DNA of 64,000 nucleotides from Paenibacillus sp. FSL H7-0737 (GCF_000758545.1 NZ_CP009279.1:6696001-6760000), one strand, 5' to 3'. Shown: positions 9,586-17,322, counted from the stretch's first letter. Program-made: numbers and translations. The notes: generated by a model not told the origin, from the letters alone.

Positions 9586-10944
9586 TCAAGCTTGATTACT
9601 TCTCCCCTTTTTACTTCTAATCGAATACAAGATAAATAATAAAATAAACCATAACGGAGTACACAATAAAGCCGGGCGTGTTTCTCCAGCGAACAGCATG
9701 ATGATCAGTATTCCAGCGAACAAGGTTAAGACAATATAATTGATAGCCGGTGTGAACGGTGCTTTGAATTTGGATTTCGCCTGTAAGTCTGGTCGGGTTT
9801 TCTTATACTTAATATGACAGATAAGAACAATGCCCCACACCCATATAAAACAAATGGCGCTAATCGTTGTCACGATTCCAAAAGCCTGCTCCGGAATAAG
9901 TTTACTCAAAAGAGCACCCACAGATATAACAATTGTAGAAATGAATAACGAGTTACCTGGTACATGGTTTTTATTCAGTTTGCCCAAACGAGGTGACGCC
10001 TGGTTATTTCTACTCAAATTATAGAGAATTCGGCTGGTCGAGAACATCCCACTATTACAAGCGGAAGCGGCTGAAGTTAATACGACAAAATTAATAATCC
10101 CTGCGGCAATTGGAATCCCTACTAAAGTAAAGGTTTTTACAAAAGGACTCTCTGCCGGACTGAGCTCCGTCCAAGGGTTAATGCATAGCAGGACGAAAAG
10201 CGCACCAACATAGAAGAATAGAATCCGTAAAGGAATTTTATTAATCGCCGATGGGATATTTTTCTCCGGATCCGCTGTTTCCGCTGCCGACACCCCGACC
10301 AATTCCACACCCACGTAAGCAAATACAACCATTTGAAAAGAAAATAAGAAGCCTGATATGCCGTTCGGAAAAAAGCCCCCATGCTCCCATAGGTTTCGTA
10401 TCGTCACCGATCCTGCATCCGTCTTAAACCCAATGATCAGTAAAATGACCCCAAGACCAATCAAGGCAAGAATCGTAATTACCTTAATTAAAGCAAACCA
10501 AAACTCGAGTTCCCCAAAGCTCTTTACAGTTAATAGATTAAGTCCTAATAACACGACTAGACAGGCGATGGCAGGAACCCACTGCGGGATATCAAACCAG
10601 TACTGTACATATACGCCAACAGCAATGACATCAGCCATAGCCGTCATGATCCAGCAAAACCAATAGGTCCAACCGGTAATGAATGCAACCCGTGATCCAA
10701 GGTAGTCTTCAGCAATATCCGTAAACGATTGATAGCCCGCTTTAGATAATAGGAGTTCTCCCAGTGCTCTCATCACAAAAAACACAGCAATACCTACGAT
10801 TAAATACGTGATCATAATGGATGGGCCTGCCTTCTCTATCGCCTTGCCTGATCCCAAGAATAATCCTGTACCAATGGTGCCGCCAATAGCAATAAGCTGA
10901 ACATGCCGATTAGCCAGCTCTCTCTTTAATTCTGGTTGTGCCAT
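9586..10944 (-). CDS. APC-family amino-acid permease, probably glycine/alanine uptake
   Basis: 452 residues with 12 predicted helices and the APC signature near the N-terminus (LIAIGGTIGTGLFLGSG). Overall it resembles CycA/AapA-type D-serine/D-alanine/glycine transporters. The start has AAGGGGG 8 bases upstream. The leader carries a glycine riboswitch followed by a terminator hairpin, so glycine is the sensed ligand and a likely substrate. Whether glycine switches it on (detoxification) or off (uptake control) depends on anti-terminator pairing that I could not fold reliably. Confidence 0.87.
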   Translation of the reverse strand: MAQPELKRELANRHVQLIAIGGTIGTGLFLGSGKAIEKAGPSIMITYLIVGIAVFFVMRALGELLLSKAGYQSFTDIAEDYLGSRVAFITGWTYWFCWIMTAMADVIAVGVYVQYWFDIPQWVPAIACLVVLLGLNLLTVKSFGELEFWFALIKVITILALIGLGVILLIIGFKTDAGSVTIRNLWEHGGFFPNGISGFLFSFQMVVFAYVGVELVGVSAAETADPEKNIPSAINKIPLRILFFYVGALFVLLCINPWTELSPAESPFVKTFTLVGIPIAAGIINFVVLTSAASACNSGMFSTSRILYNLSRNNQASPRLGKLNKNHVPGNSLFISTIVISVGALLSKLIPEQAFGIVTTISAICFIWVWGIVLICHIKYKKTRPDLQAKSKFKAPFTPAINYIVLTLFAGILIIMLFAGETRPALLCTPLWFILLFILYSIRSKKGRSNQA

Positions 10945-10979
10945 ACCTAGTTCCCCCTTGTGAGTACAATAAATTGGAA

Positions 10980-11013
10980 TAAAAAAAAGAGAGATTGGAT
11001 GTCATCCAATCTC
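10980..11013 (-). terminator. Terminator hairpin of the glycine riboswitch expression platform
   Basis: On the minus strand GAGATTGGATG pairs with the adjacent CATCCAATCTC and is followed by eight T. It lies between the aptamer and the permease ribosome-binding site, as expected for transcriptional control of read-through. Confidence 0.85.
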
Positions 11014-11047
11014 CCAGATCGTAAGAATATCAAATAATATTCGCCCT

Positions 11048-11155
11048 GCTGATAGCGATCAGCATGACAAATACATATTCAGTACTCTTCTGTCCTTTTG
11101 CCTGAGATTGTGAACCCTTCGGCGCCGCGGAATCTCCGCAGTCTCTCCAGAAGCT
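11048..11155 (-). ncRNA. Glycine riboswitch, single aptamer with possible ghost helix
   Basis: On the minus strand the conserved glycine-aptamer blocks occur in order: GGAGAG, then GCGCCGAAGGG, then ATCTCAGGCAAAAGGACAGA. The closing P1 stem is CTTCTG (11153-11148) with CAGAAG (11092-11087). Only one full aptamer is visible. The short hairpin TGCTGAT-CGCT-ATCAGCA immediately downstream is where the remnant 'ghost' aptamer of type-1 singlet glycine riboswitches would sit. The terminator and permease follow. Confidence 0.9.
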
Positions 11156-11357
11156 GCTCCAGCTAAAGTGTAATCCTTAGCCATCATAGCTCGTGAATTA
11201 TGAAGTTGATAAAGCGGTAACGCAGTAAAGCTGTTCTGATATTCTAACATATTACTTGTGATGTGAGTGTTAATCAGTGATAAAAGTCTCAAGAATTTAA
11301 AGTTAGCCTCATGAACATACTACTTTTTGAAAAGCAAAAAACTAAAGGAGTATGCTG

Positions 11358-12374
11358 ATGAAAGCCGCTGTAGTAAAGAAATTCAAAGAAAAGTTAGAAC
11401 TACAAGACGTACCTAAACCAAAACCCGGACACAAAGAAATCCTTGTCCATATTCAGGCGTGCGGAGTGTGTCATACTGATTTGCATGCTGCTCATGGCGA
11501 TTGGCCCGTCAAACCGAAACTCCCTCTTATTCCCGGACATGAAGGCGTTGGGATTATTGAAGAAATAGGTGAAGGAGTTACACACTTAAAGATAGGAGAC
11601 CGAGTAGGAATTCCGTGGTTGTACTCAGCCTGCGGTCATTGTGAGTATTGTCTTACAGGAAGAGAGACTCTTTGTCTGGATCAGCAAAATTCCGGATATT
11701 CCGTAGATGGTGGATATGCAGAATATTGTGTGGCAGCTGCCGATTATGTAGTGAAGGTTCCTGATAATTTAAGCTTCATCGAAGCTGCACCTTTATTTTG
11801 TGCTGGCGTTACGACCTATAAAGCTTTGAAAGTATCGGGTGTAAAGCCAGGTGAGTGGGTAGCCATTTTCGGCGTCGGAGGATTGGGTCATCTTGGCGTA
11901 CAATATGCAAAAGTGATGGGAATGAACGTAGTGGCCATCGACACGTCGGATGAAAAGATGGAGCTTGCCAAACAACTTGGTGCAGACAAAACCGTAAACG
12001 CATTAAAAGAAGATGCCGCAGAGTGGATTCAAAAAGAAATCGGTGGAGTGCATGGTGTCGTTTGTACGGCGGTTGCGAAAAAAGCATTCGACCAAGCCTA
12101 CCGGGCCATTCGTCGCGGCGGTACCTGCGTCATGGTTGGACTGCCTCCTGAATCCATGGATGTCCCGATCTTTGATACGGTATTAAACGGTACAAAGGTA
12201 GTCGGTTCGATTGTCGGCACTCGCAAAGATTTACAAGAAACATTACAATTCGCTGCAGAAGGAAAAATAAAAACCATTATTGAGACACGTAAACTAGAAG
12301 ATATTAATGAGATCTACGATCTTATGTTAGAAGGCAAAATCAATGGTCGAATCGTCCTTGATATGACGAAATGA
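11358..12374 (+). CDS. adhP: Zinc-dependent alcohol dehydrogenase (AdhP/AdhT type)
   Basis: 338 residues of the medium-chain dehydrogenase family, interconverting primary alcohols and aldehydes with NAD. Catalytic zinc ligands are in CGVCHTDLHAAHGDW and GHEGVGIIEEIG. The structural zinc site is the four-Cys cluster CGHCEYCLTGRETLC. The dinucleotide fold is marked by GVGGLGHLGVQYAK. An ATG two codons upstream is only 1 base from AAAGGAG; the ATG used here has the normal 7-base spacing. It is closely similar in layout to Geobacillus AdhT. The gene is monocistronic with its own terminator and is probably the last intact gene before the rlmH-linked island. Confidence 0.92.
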   Translation: MKAAVVKKFKEKLELQDVPKPKPGHKEILVHIQACGVCHTDLHAAHGDWPVKPKLPLIPGHEGVGIIEEIGEGVTHLKIGDRVGIPWLYSACGHCEYCLTGRETLCLDQQNSGYSVDGGYAEYCVAAADYVVKVPDNLSFIEAAPLFCAGVTTYKALKVSGVKPGEWVAIFGVGGLGHLGVQYAKVMGMNVVAIDTSDEKMELAKQLGADKTVNALKEDAAEWIQKEIGGVHGVVCTAVAKKAFDQAYRAIRRGGTCVMVGLPPESMDVPIFDTVLNGTKVVGSIVGTRKDLQETLQFAAEGKIKTIIETRKLEDINEIYDLMLEGKINGRIVLDMTK

Positions 12375-12390
12375 TCCGAAAGAAAACACA

Positions 12391-12420
12391 CTCGAAAAGT
12401 GTTGCTTTTCGGGTTTTTTT
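12391..12420 (+). terminator. Terminator of the alcohol dehydrogenase gene
   Basis: CGAAAAG-TGTTG-CTTTTCG followed by GG and seven T. Confidence 0.88.
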
Positions 12421-12433
12421 ATGGCTAAAATTT

Positions 12434-12460
12434 GTCATACGGTTCACCTTAACATCTATA
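12434..12460 (-). repeat. Degenerate rlmH-3'-end-like repeat, copy A
   Basis: On the minus strand TAGATGTTAAGGTGAACC continues into GTATGACAAAT. The part before the core matches copy C (15967-15997) over about 20 bases, but the core TATCATAAGT has decayed to TATGACAAAT. It is the outermost copy of the series found downstream of rlmH and probably marks the distal end of the island. Confidence 0.6.
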
Positions 12461-12528
12461 GAGCAAAAGCTTGATTGGAACATTGATTTTCATTCATTCG
12501 GGAAAAGAGGTGTAGATTCTACCTTACT

Positions 12529-13593
12529 TGCGTTAACATTCCTGTTGGGATTGTAGCAATTTTACTAGGAATGTTTGTTATTAAAGAAAGTGAAAAAAAC
12601 AAAAATGGAAGAATTGATATTTGGGGACTGATTTTCAGCACAGCCATGATTTTTACGATGATTTTGGCCTTAATTCAAAAGGCGATGAATGGAGATTATG
12701 CATGGACTGACTGGCACATTTTAGGTCTACTTGGATTATCACTTATTTTGCTTATAGCTTTTATCGTTACTGAAAGAAAAGTAGCACAGCCCATGATTGA
12801 ATTATCTATTTTTAGAAATTGGTCATTCAATGGAGCTAATATTGCAGCTTTTGTATTAGGTGCTGGACTATACGGGGGTTTTACTTACTTAACCATTCTT
12901 ATGCAAAATTACATGGGTTATTCAGCTTTTGATACAGGTGTAAAAATGCTACTCATTAGTGGTTTCACGATAGTTCTTGGTCCAATCGCAGGAATTATCT
13001 CAGGGAAAATTGGTAATAGTTGGTTAATCAGTGGAGCACTACTTATCGGTGCAATCGGAATATTTGTTATGCGTTATATGATCAAAGTTCCGTTTGAATG
13101 GAGCTATCTGATGCCTGGCTTTATTCTTTTAGGGATTAGCAATGCTCTAGTCAATCCACCTATTACAAATGCTGCTATGGGTTCAGTTGATAAAAAGTAT
13201 GTAGGTATGGCTTCTGGTATCTTAAATGTCTTTAGACAAGTGGGAATCTCCTTTGGTGTTGTAATGCTAGGAATTAAATTAACGGAAGGTTATAACGATT
13301 CGTTGAACACTAATATCATGAATTTAACCAATATTCCTACCGAGTTTAAAAATCAAATGCTGGATGTTTTCCATAAAGCTGGAGCTTTTGCAGGTTCACA
13401 AATTTTTGATAGCAAGCAAGCTGAAACATTTAAAGCTATGCCTGCTTTTGATGAAATGAAGACGCTCGTTTTTAATGCTTTTAATTCAGGTATGCAAAAT
13501 GTAACACTATTGATTGGTATCTTCTTATTAATTGGTACATTCGCAAGTGCAATTTTGATTAAAAACAAAAAGAATACACAGAATGGGAATTAA
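12529..13593 (+). pseudogene. 5'-truncated DHA2-type MFS transporter
   Basis: The reading frame gives NIPVGIVAILLGMFVIKESE immediately before the first available ATG (12571). This is the conserved helix-6 region (VNxPIGIIAxxLG) of 14-helix DHA2 exporters, so homology begins without a start and the first five to six helices are missing. The remaining 340 residues cover the C-terminal half with eight or so helices and no internal stop. Low GC and different codon use from the alcohol dehydrogenase suggest foreign origin. The break lies about 70 bases from repeat copy A, consistent with truncation by the island boundary. Translation from the internal ATG cannot be excluded. Confidence 0.75.
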
Positions 13594-13774
13594 TCTTCTT
13601 TCACCAGTTATTCATCTCCCCGACGGCTACGTCGCGTGAGCTTGTGACAGCCAAATAGAGTGGCAAGGTTCGCCTGTTACCTTTAGACACAACAGTGACA
13701 TAGACTACAGAACGACAATTGGTAGTGGTCTTAACTCTTCATGTTGTTAAGTGGTAAAGCACAAAAATTTCGGC
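13594..13774. other. Non-coding stretch between the MFS remnant and repeat copy B
   Basis: No convincing reading frame, RNA or terminator was found here. It is bounded by the truncated transporter and an attachment-like repeat. Confidence 0.4.
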
Positions 13775-13797
13775 CTACTTATGATACGGTTCACCGC
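13775..13797 (-). repeat. rlmH-3'-end repeat, copy B (attachment-like core)
   Basis: The minus strand reads GGTGAACCGTATCATAAGTAG. This could encode GEPYHK and a stop, as at the end of rlmH, but no rlmH coding sequence precedes it. The 30 bases before the core resemble those of copy D (both contain TTCAAA, then TGCCG and CAG at matching spacing). The bases after it (GGCCGAAATTTTTGTGC) resemble those after the true rlmH end. Confidence 0.8.
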
Positions 13798-13893
13798 GAT
13801 GGCTGAAGCGGCATGTTTTTGAAACTGCCGTAGAATTCTTAAGTGTTACAAACACCTTTTGTGGCTCCTCTTTCATGGGAGTTTCCATGCATC

Positions 13894-13924
13894 AACTCTT
13901 CATGGATCGTTTCCATGAAGAGTT
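13894..13924. repeat. Long perfect hairpin downstream of the aldo/keto reductase
   Basis: AACTCTTCATGG and its complement CCATGAAGAGTT surround a 7-base loop. There is no T-run, so it is not a standard terminator; it may protect the 3' end of the reductase mRNA. Confidence 0.5.
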
Positions 13925-13959
13925 CAATACATAGGATTCGTTGTATAGATGTGTCCAAT

Positions 13960-14931
13960 TTATACTAATGAATGTGGTACATAAAGTTCTTCTAAACTGG
14001 TAATTTCTTCAGGTGTCAATTTAACCGACAACGCCGAAACGGCATCTTCGAGATGGCTGGTCTTGGTCGAACCGATAATTGGGGCGGTGATCTCTTCTTT
14101 TTGCAGCAACCATGCAAGAGCAACTTGTGCGCGTGGAATTCCTTGGTTAGCAGCGACTTCCGCAACTCTCTCTGCTACTTTACGATCAGCTTCTTCCGTT
14201 TTAATAAACAACTCTTTAGCTATCTGGTCATTCTCGGATCGTGAGGTCTGTTCATTCCAATCCCTAGTTAACCGGCCTGCAGCCAAAGGCAGGTAAGGAG
14301 TGACGCCAACTCCCTCGTCTCTGCAAAGGGGGAGCATTTCTCTTTCTTCTTCCCGGTAGAGCAGGTTTAATCTATTCTCCATAGAGACGAACCGTGTCCA
14401 ACCGTTGCGCTCTGCAACATGCTGAGCTTTCGCAAACTGCCATGCCAGCATGGAAGATGCTCCGAGGTATCTGACCTTGCCCGCCTTAACTAAATCGTGA
14501 AGAGCCTCCATCGTCTCTTCAATCGGCGTATTTGGATCCCACCGATGGATCTGGTACACATCGACGTAGTCTGTTCCGAGTCGTCTTAGACTGTTATCAA
14601 TTTCGGTCATGATGGCCCTGCGGGAAAGTCCCATAGCATTCGGACCTTTGCGCATCGGAACAAATACCTTTGTAGCTATGACGACTTCGTCACGATGAGC
14701 GAAGTCCTTTAAGGCACGCCCGAGGATTTCTTCGCTTGTTCCGTCGGAATACATGTTGGCAGTACTGAAAAAGTTGATGCCCAATTCGAGTGCCCTCTTA
14801 ATAATCAGTCTGCTTTGCTCCTCATCCAGAGACCATGGAGTATTGCCGCGTTCAGGTACGCCGAAACTCATGGTTCCAAGGCTTAACTTCGAAACCTCTA
14901 ACCCGCTGCGTCCAAGCTTCACATATTCCAT
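13960..14931 (-). CDS. Aldo/keto reductase family oxidoreductase
   Basis: 323 residues forming a single AKR barrel that reduces aldehydes or ketones with NADPH. The N-terminus is typical (MEYVKLGRSGLEVSKLSLGT), and FFSTANMYSDGTSEEILGRA contains the catalytic Asp/Tyr region with the family Asp replaced by Ser-Thr-Ala ('FSTANMY' versus the common 'FDTADVY'). DYVDVYQIHRWDP carries the His, and PIIGSTKTSHLEDAV the cofactor site. Catalytic Tyr is present. It is divergent from a MarR regulator with three operators between them, and both lie between rlmH-type repeats B and C, so they look like one cargo module. The substrate is unknown. Confidence 0.88.
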   Translation of the reverse strand: MEYVKLGRSGLEVSKLSLGTMSFGVPERGNTPWSLDEEQSRLIIKRALELGINFFSTANMYSDGTSEEILGRALKDFAHRDEVVIATKVFVPMRKGPNAMGLSRRAIMTEIDNSLRRLGTDYVDVYQIHRWDPNTPIEETMEALHDLVKAGKVRYLGASSMLAWQFAKAQHVAERNGWTRFVSMENRLNLLYREEEREMLPLCRDEGVGVTPYLPLAAGRLTRDWNEQTSRSENDQIAKELFIKTEEADRKVAERVAEVAANQGIPRAQVALAWLLQKEEITAPIIGSTKTSHLEDAVSALSVKLTPEEITSLEELYVPHSLV

Positions 14932-15208
14932 TTAATAACACACTCCTTATATATTTGTAGGGGAAGGCGTTACGCCTTTAGGTTTCGTGGATCTCTCGGT
15001 GATACGTCGCTCGTGATTACATTACCAAGGTAGCTGACGTCTCTCGTTTGAAAATGTGCCCGTCGGACCGTCCTCGTCGAGGAGCGCAAGGCGCACGGGA
15101 TGTTTGAAGGCCGTTTCCTTTGTTGACCCCAGTGACCAAGGCGACGGGTTTATGCATTTCCCCTCTCCTTCCTTGCATCATCTGCAGACCCATTAAATAC
15201 CTTTTCCA
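14932..15208. other. Unassigned GC-rich intergenic stretch upstream of the reductase
   Basis: This should contain the reductase promoter. It is richer in GC than the flanking operators (many CG-rich words between 14960 and 15150). I see no frame, RNA or repeat that explains it; it may be a scar of an earlier insertion. Confidence 0.35.
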
Positions 15209-15302
15209 GTTGATGTATCAACCTTAAGACAATACCACTCCCTTAAGTTGACATATCAACCTATGAATACATAGTAACACCTTGTGGTTGATGCGTCAAC
15301 CA
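15209..15302. promoter_or_regulatory. Three regularly spaced MarR-type operators
   Basis: GTTGA-TGTA-TCAAC (15209-15222), GTTGA-CATA-TCAAC (15247-15260) and GTTGA-TGCG-TCAAC (15287-15300, extended to 18 bases with outer TG/CA pairs) share one palindromic consensus. Their centres are 38 and 40 bases apart, close to four helical turns, so bound dimers would face the same side. They lie between the divergent reductase and MarR genes. Confidence 0.8.
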
Positions 15303-15311
15303 TGATATTAT
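15282..15311 (+). promoter_or_regulatory. Candidate marR promoter overlapping the third operator
   Basis: TTGTGG (-35) and TATTAT (-10) are separated by 18 bases that contain the third operator. The expected transcription start is within 2 bases of the MarR ATG, and no Shine-Dalgarno sequence precedes that ATG, so the mRNA may be leaderless. Confidence 0.4.
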
Positions 15312-15317
15312 ATTCGT

Positions 15318-15758
15318 ATGGATATAAACGAACTTAACGAAGATGAAATGCGGATATGGAATATGTGGAAAGGCTCCTTTAAACGAATCTTCGGTCGCGT
15401 TGTAAAAGAAATGTCTGAACACACAGGACTCTCAGAGGGTGATTTTGGAGTATTAGACCGGCTAGTCCAATTTGGCAATGGTAAGCTTCGCCAACAGGAA
15501 TTAGCTGACTCGATGGACTGGGATAAGAGCCGACTATCACATCATCTAACGCGGATGGAAAAACGAGGTCTAGTTCTGAGGAAACCTCTAGACACAGATC
15601 GCGGTGTTCAAGTCATCATTACTTCCGCCGGAAGGTCAGCCTTAGACGAAGCCCTTCCCATAGTCTCAAAGGCAATACGCAAGCATTTTCTAGATCTATT
15701 AACCGATCAAGACATTGAGTCGATTACTACACTGGCGGAAAGAACAACAACATCCTGA
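15318..15758 (+). CDS. MarR-family transcriptional regulator
   Basis: 146 residues with a winged HTH at about 45-110 (LRQQELADSMDWDKSRLSHH, LTRMEKRGLVLRKP, DTDRGVQVIITSAGR). It probably represses itself and the divergent aldo/keto reductase through the three GTTGA-N4-TCAAC palindromes. These are the most likely targets because the palindromes occur nowhere else that I noticed. The ATG lacks a ribosome-binding site, which fits leaderless translation. An upstream alternative start was not found. The inducer may be an aldehyde or quinone handled by the reductase; that is inference. Confidence 0.88.
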   Translation: MDINELNEDEMRIWNMWKGSFKRIFGRVVKEMSEHTGLSEGDFGVLDRLVQFGNGKLRQQELADSMDWDKSRLSHHLTRMEKRGLVLRKPLDTDRGVQVIITSAGRSALDEALPIVSKAIRKHFLDLLTDQDIESITTLAERTTTS

Positions 15759-15783
15759 TTGCTGTTTTTGATGTAAGGAACCG

Positions 15784-15821
15784 GCCCCTTCCGCCAAAAT
15801 AGCGGAGGGGGCATTTTCTTT
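15784..15821 (+). terminator. Terminator of the marR gene
   Basis: GCCCCTTCCGC-CAAAATA-GCGGAGGGGGC is an 11-bp GC-rich stem followed by a T-rich run. Confidence 0.9.
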
Positions 15822-15966
15822 CTTATCGGGCAGAGGGAAGATTCTCCGCAGGCACCCTTGTCATATGTTCCCCTTCCCGATCCGCCACGTGCTTGAACCC
15901 CGTTCTGACTATAATCCAAGTTTTTATCTCTAAGACCCACCAACCCAAAATGAAAGAAACTTGCCC

Positions 15967-15997
15967 CTACTTATGATACGGTTCACCGTAACATCTA
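15967..15997 (-). repeat. rlmH-3'-end repeat, copy C
   Basis: The minus strand reads GTGAACCGTATCATAAGTAG, preceded by TAGATGTTACG. That upstream part is shared with copy A rather than with B or D. The downstream side (GGGCAAGTTTC) is more divergent than in the other copies. Confidence 0.8.
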
Positions 15998-15999
15998 CT

Positions 16000-16268
16000 T
16001 AACCTCACACAATTACAAGGTAATTTCTCAACCCATTATGCTTTTAATAATAAATGAAACTCACATCCTTCAATATTCTCTTTCAGAACTATTCGAAATT
16101 CAATACAATAAAAGCGCAATCAAGAAATTTATTAGAAATGAAGTCAGAAAGTTTGTCCATATGCAAAATTCTGCTGAAGCCAACTAATCGCCAAACAAGA
16201 AATCAACGCCCCAGCATTATTTCACTGGAGCGTTGATTTAACCAAAAATAGTATGCATTAAAATTTGG
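16000..16268. other. Short segment between repeats C and D, no gene recognised
   Basis: AT-rich sequence with one long hairpin at 16200-16240 (AAATCAACGC-CCAG pairing with CTGG-GCGTTGATTT) but no T-run. A 60-codon frame on the plus strand has no ribosome-binding site and no recognisable similarity, so it is not called as a gene. Confidence 0.4.
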
Positions 16269-16270
16269 CC

Positions 16271-16288
16271 CTACTTATGATACGGTTC
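16271..16288 (-). repeat. rlmH-3'-end repeat, copy D
   Basis: The minus strand reads GAACCGTATCATAAGTAG, followed by GGCCAAATTTTAATGC. It matches the true rlmH end except CCG for CCT, and shares downstream bases with it. Upstream bases are similar to copy B. Confidence 0.82.
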
Positions 16289-16336
16289 CCTGCGCTGTCT
16301 GTAACGGCAAGTTTGAAGTCCATCCTTTACTGCCCG

Positions 16337-16741
16337 TCAATGTCTACTTCTAAACCGTTTAATCGCATCCTCGGTCACCGGCTCGAAGAGGTTAAGAAGG
16401 TTGCCATCGGGATCGCGGAACAGCATAGAACGGTTCCCCCACGGCATCATGGTCGGTTCCTTTACCCAATTATCAACAAATGGCTTCAAGCGCATATATT
16501 CAGCTTCAATATCGTCGATGCGGAACTCAATAATGACAGTGCGATTATTGGCCCCCACTGCGCAACCGGCGCCGAATAGCTGCGTCGTCTGGGAGTGGCC
16601 GATTGCAAGGGTGCATGATGGCAGAACGAGTTCGGCAAATACGGGCGCAGGTCGCTCTGCCGAAACCCCCATGACTTTCTCATAGAACTCGACGAGACGA
16701 TCCACGTCGTCAGTAATGATACGTACAGAAGCGAAATTCAC
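16337..16741 (-). CDS. VOC-superfamily (glyoxalase/dioxygenase-like) protein
   Basis: 134 residues with the paired beta-alpha-beta-beta-beta modules of the vicinal oxygen chelate fold. FASVRIITDDVDRLVEFYEK opens the first module, and VKEPTMMPWGNRSMLFRDPD with GNLLNLFEPV closes the second. The last Glu (LFEP) fits a metal ligand position. VOC proteins include glyoxalases, dioxygenases and antibiotic-binding proteins; nothing here decides between them. It lies inside the segment between repeat D and rlmH. A possible small start-site ambiguity remains, since the region just upstream has little Shine-Dalgarno character beyond GGAAGGATG. Confidence 0.82.
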   Translation of the reverse strand: MNFASVRIITDDVDRLVEFYEKVMGVSAERPAPVFAELVLPSCTLAIGHSQTTQLFGAGCAVGANNRTVIIEFRIDDIEAEYMRLKPFVDNWVKEPTMMPWGNRSMLFRDPDGNLLNLFEPVTEDAIKRFRSRH

Positions 16742-16843
16742 AAGATATCATCCTTCCTAATAATAGGTCTGGCTGTATCCCACAGCCGTTGTAAAACATA
16801 CTTTTTACTATCTATCTCCTTTACATTTACATGTCCAATTATA

Positions 16844-16882
16844 AAAAAACGCTACTGACAACGTTATGTCAGTAGCGTTTTA
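16844..16882. terminator. Bidirectional hairpin terminator
   Basis: ACGCTACTGACA-ACGTTA-TGTCAGTAGCGT is a perfect 12-bp stem with six A before and TTTTA after. It overlaps the stop of a broken WYL-type regulator fragment on the minus strand. Confidence 0.8.
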
Positions 16883-17029
16883 GAATTCTTTGGACTTCCT
16901 CACGAATCCAATTTCGGAATGATTCGGGTTCCAACACGATAACGCCCGCTCCCCAGCCAAGCACATTAAAAACAAGCAAGGTTGGAATGCAACTGTTGTG
17001 ATGCAAAAAGAAGTCGCTTTTATGACAGT
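16869..17029 (-). pseudogene. C-terminal fragment of a WYL-domain (YafY-type) regulator
   Basis: On the minus strand the frame ends LVFNVLGWGAGVIVLEPE, then SFRNWIREEVQRILKRY and a stop. This is the conserved C-terminus of HTH-WYL regulators (LLGWGxxVEVLEPExLRexIxxxxxxxLxxY). Only about 50 codons remain, without the HTH or WYL core, and there is no start codon. It is one of several gene stubs between repeat D and rlmH. Confidence 0.7.
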
Positions 17030-17227
17030 GTAGAAATTAATACAGAACCTACAAACCGCGTGGCATCAAACGCTGTAAATCTACACACATCTTCAGGAAT
17101 TTCCTATGGTTCCTATAAAGGATATAATGTTAGAAAGTAACGAGACTATGTCAAGAAGAATGGGAAGAAATTGTTGGAACGATATCAACAGTTCTACTCT
17201 GAACCAGTCACCCCTAAAGATCAATAA
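17030..17227 (+). pseudogene. Relic of an unidentified reading frame
   Basis: The plus-strand frame reads VEINTEPTNRVASNAVNLHT, then SSGISYGSYKGYNVRK, an in-frame TAA, then RDYVKKNGKKLLERYQQFYS to a second stop. The composition is protein-like on both sides of the stop and the frame begins abruptly at the junction with the WYL fragment. I do not recognise the family. It is likely the decayed 3' end of an inserted gene. Confidence 0.35.
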
Positions 17228-17276
17228 TTTGTTGTAGACATTTGCTTAACTATCCTTGTTAAAGAGTCCTATTCAA

Positions 17277-17322
17277 AAATAGAGCCAGACATTCTCCCAA
17301 AGAGAATGGCCCGACTCTATAT
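17277..17322 (-). terminator. Terminator of the collagen-like gene
   Basis: On the minus strand ATAGAGTCGGGCCATTCTC pairs with GAGAATGTCTGGCTCTAT around TTTGG, and five T follow. Confidence 0.82.

Noticed and set aside
11059..11292. 77-codon minus-strand frame upstream of the permease
   Set aside because: It covers the glycine riboswitch aptamer and its conserved bases explain the sequence; there is no ribosome-binding site.
12371..12556. 61-codon frame after the alcohol dehydrogenase
   Set aside because: It runs through the terminator and repeat copy A with no initiation signal; the MFS remnant in another frame explains its 3' part.
16054..16236. 60-codon frame between repeats C and D
   Set aside because: Low-complexity AT-rich sequence, no ribosome-binding site and no recognisable similarity.
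16265..16685. Plus-strand frames antisense to the VOC gene
   Set aside because: The minus-strand frame has clear VOC motifs; the plus-strand frames have no homology or ribosome-binding site.
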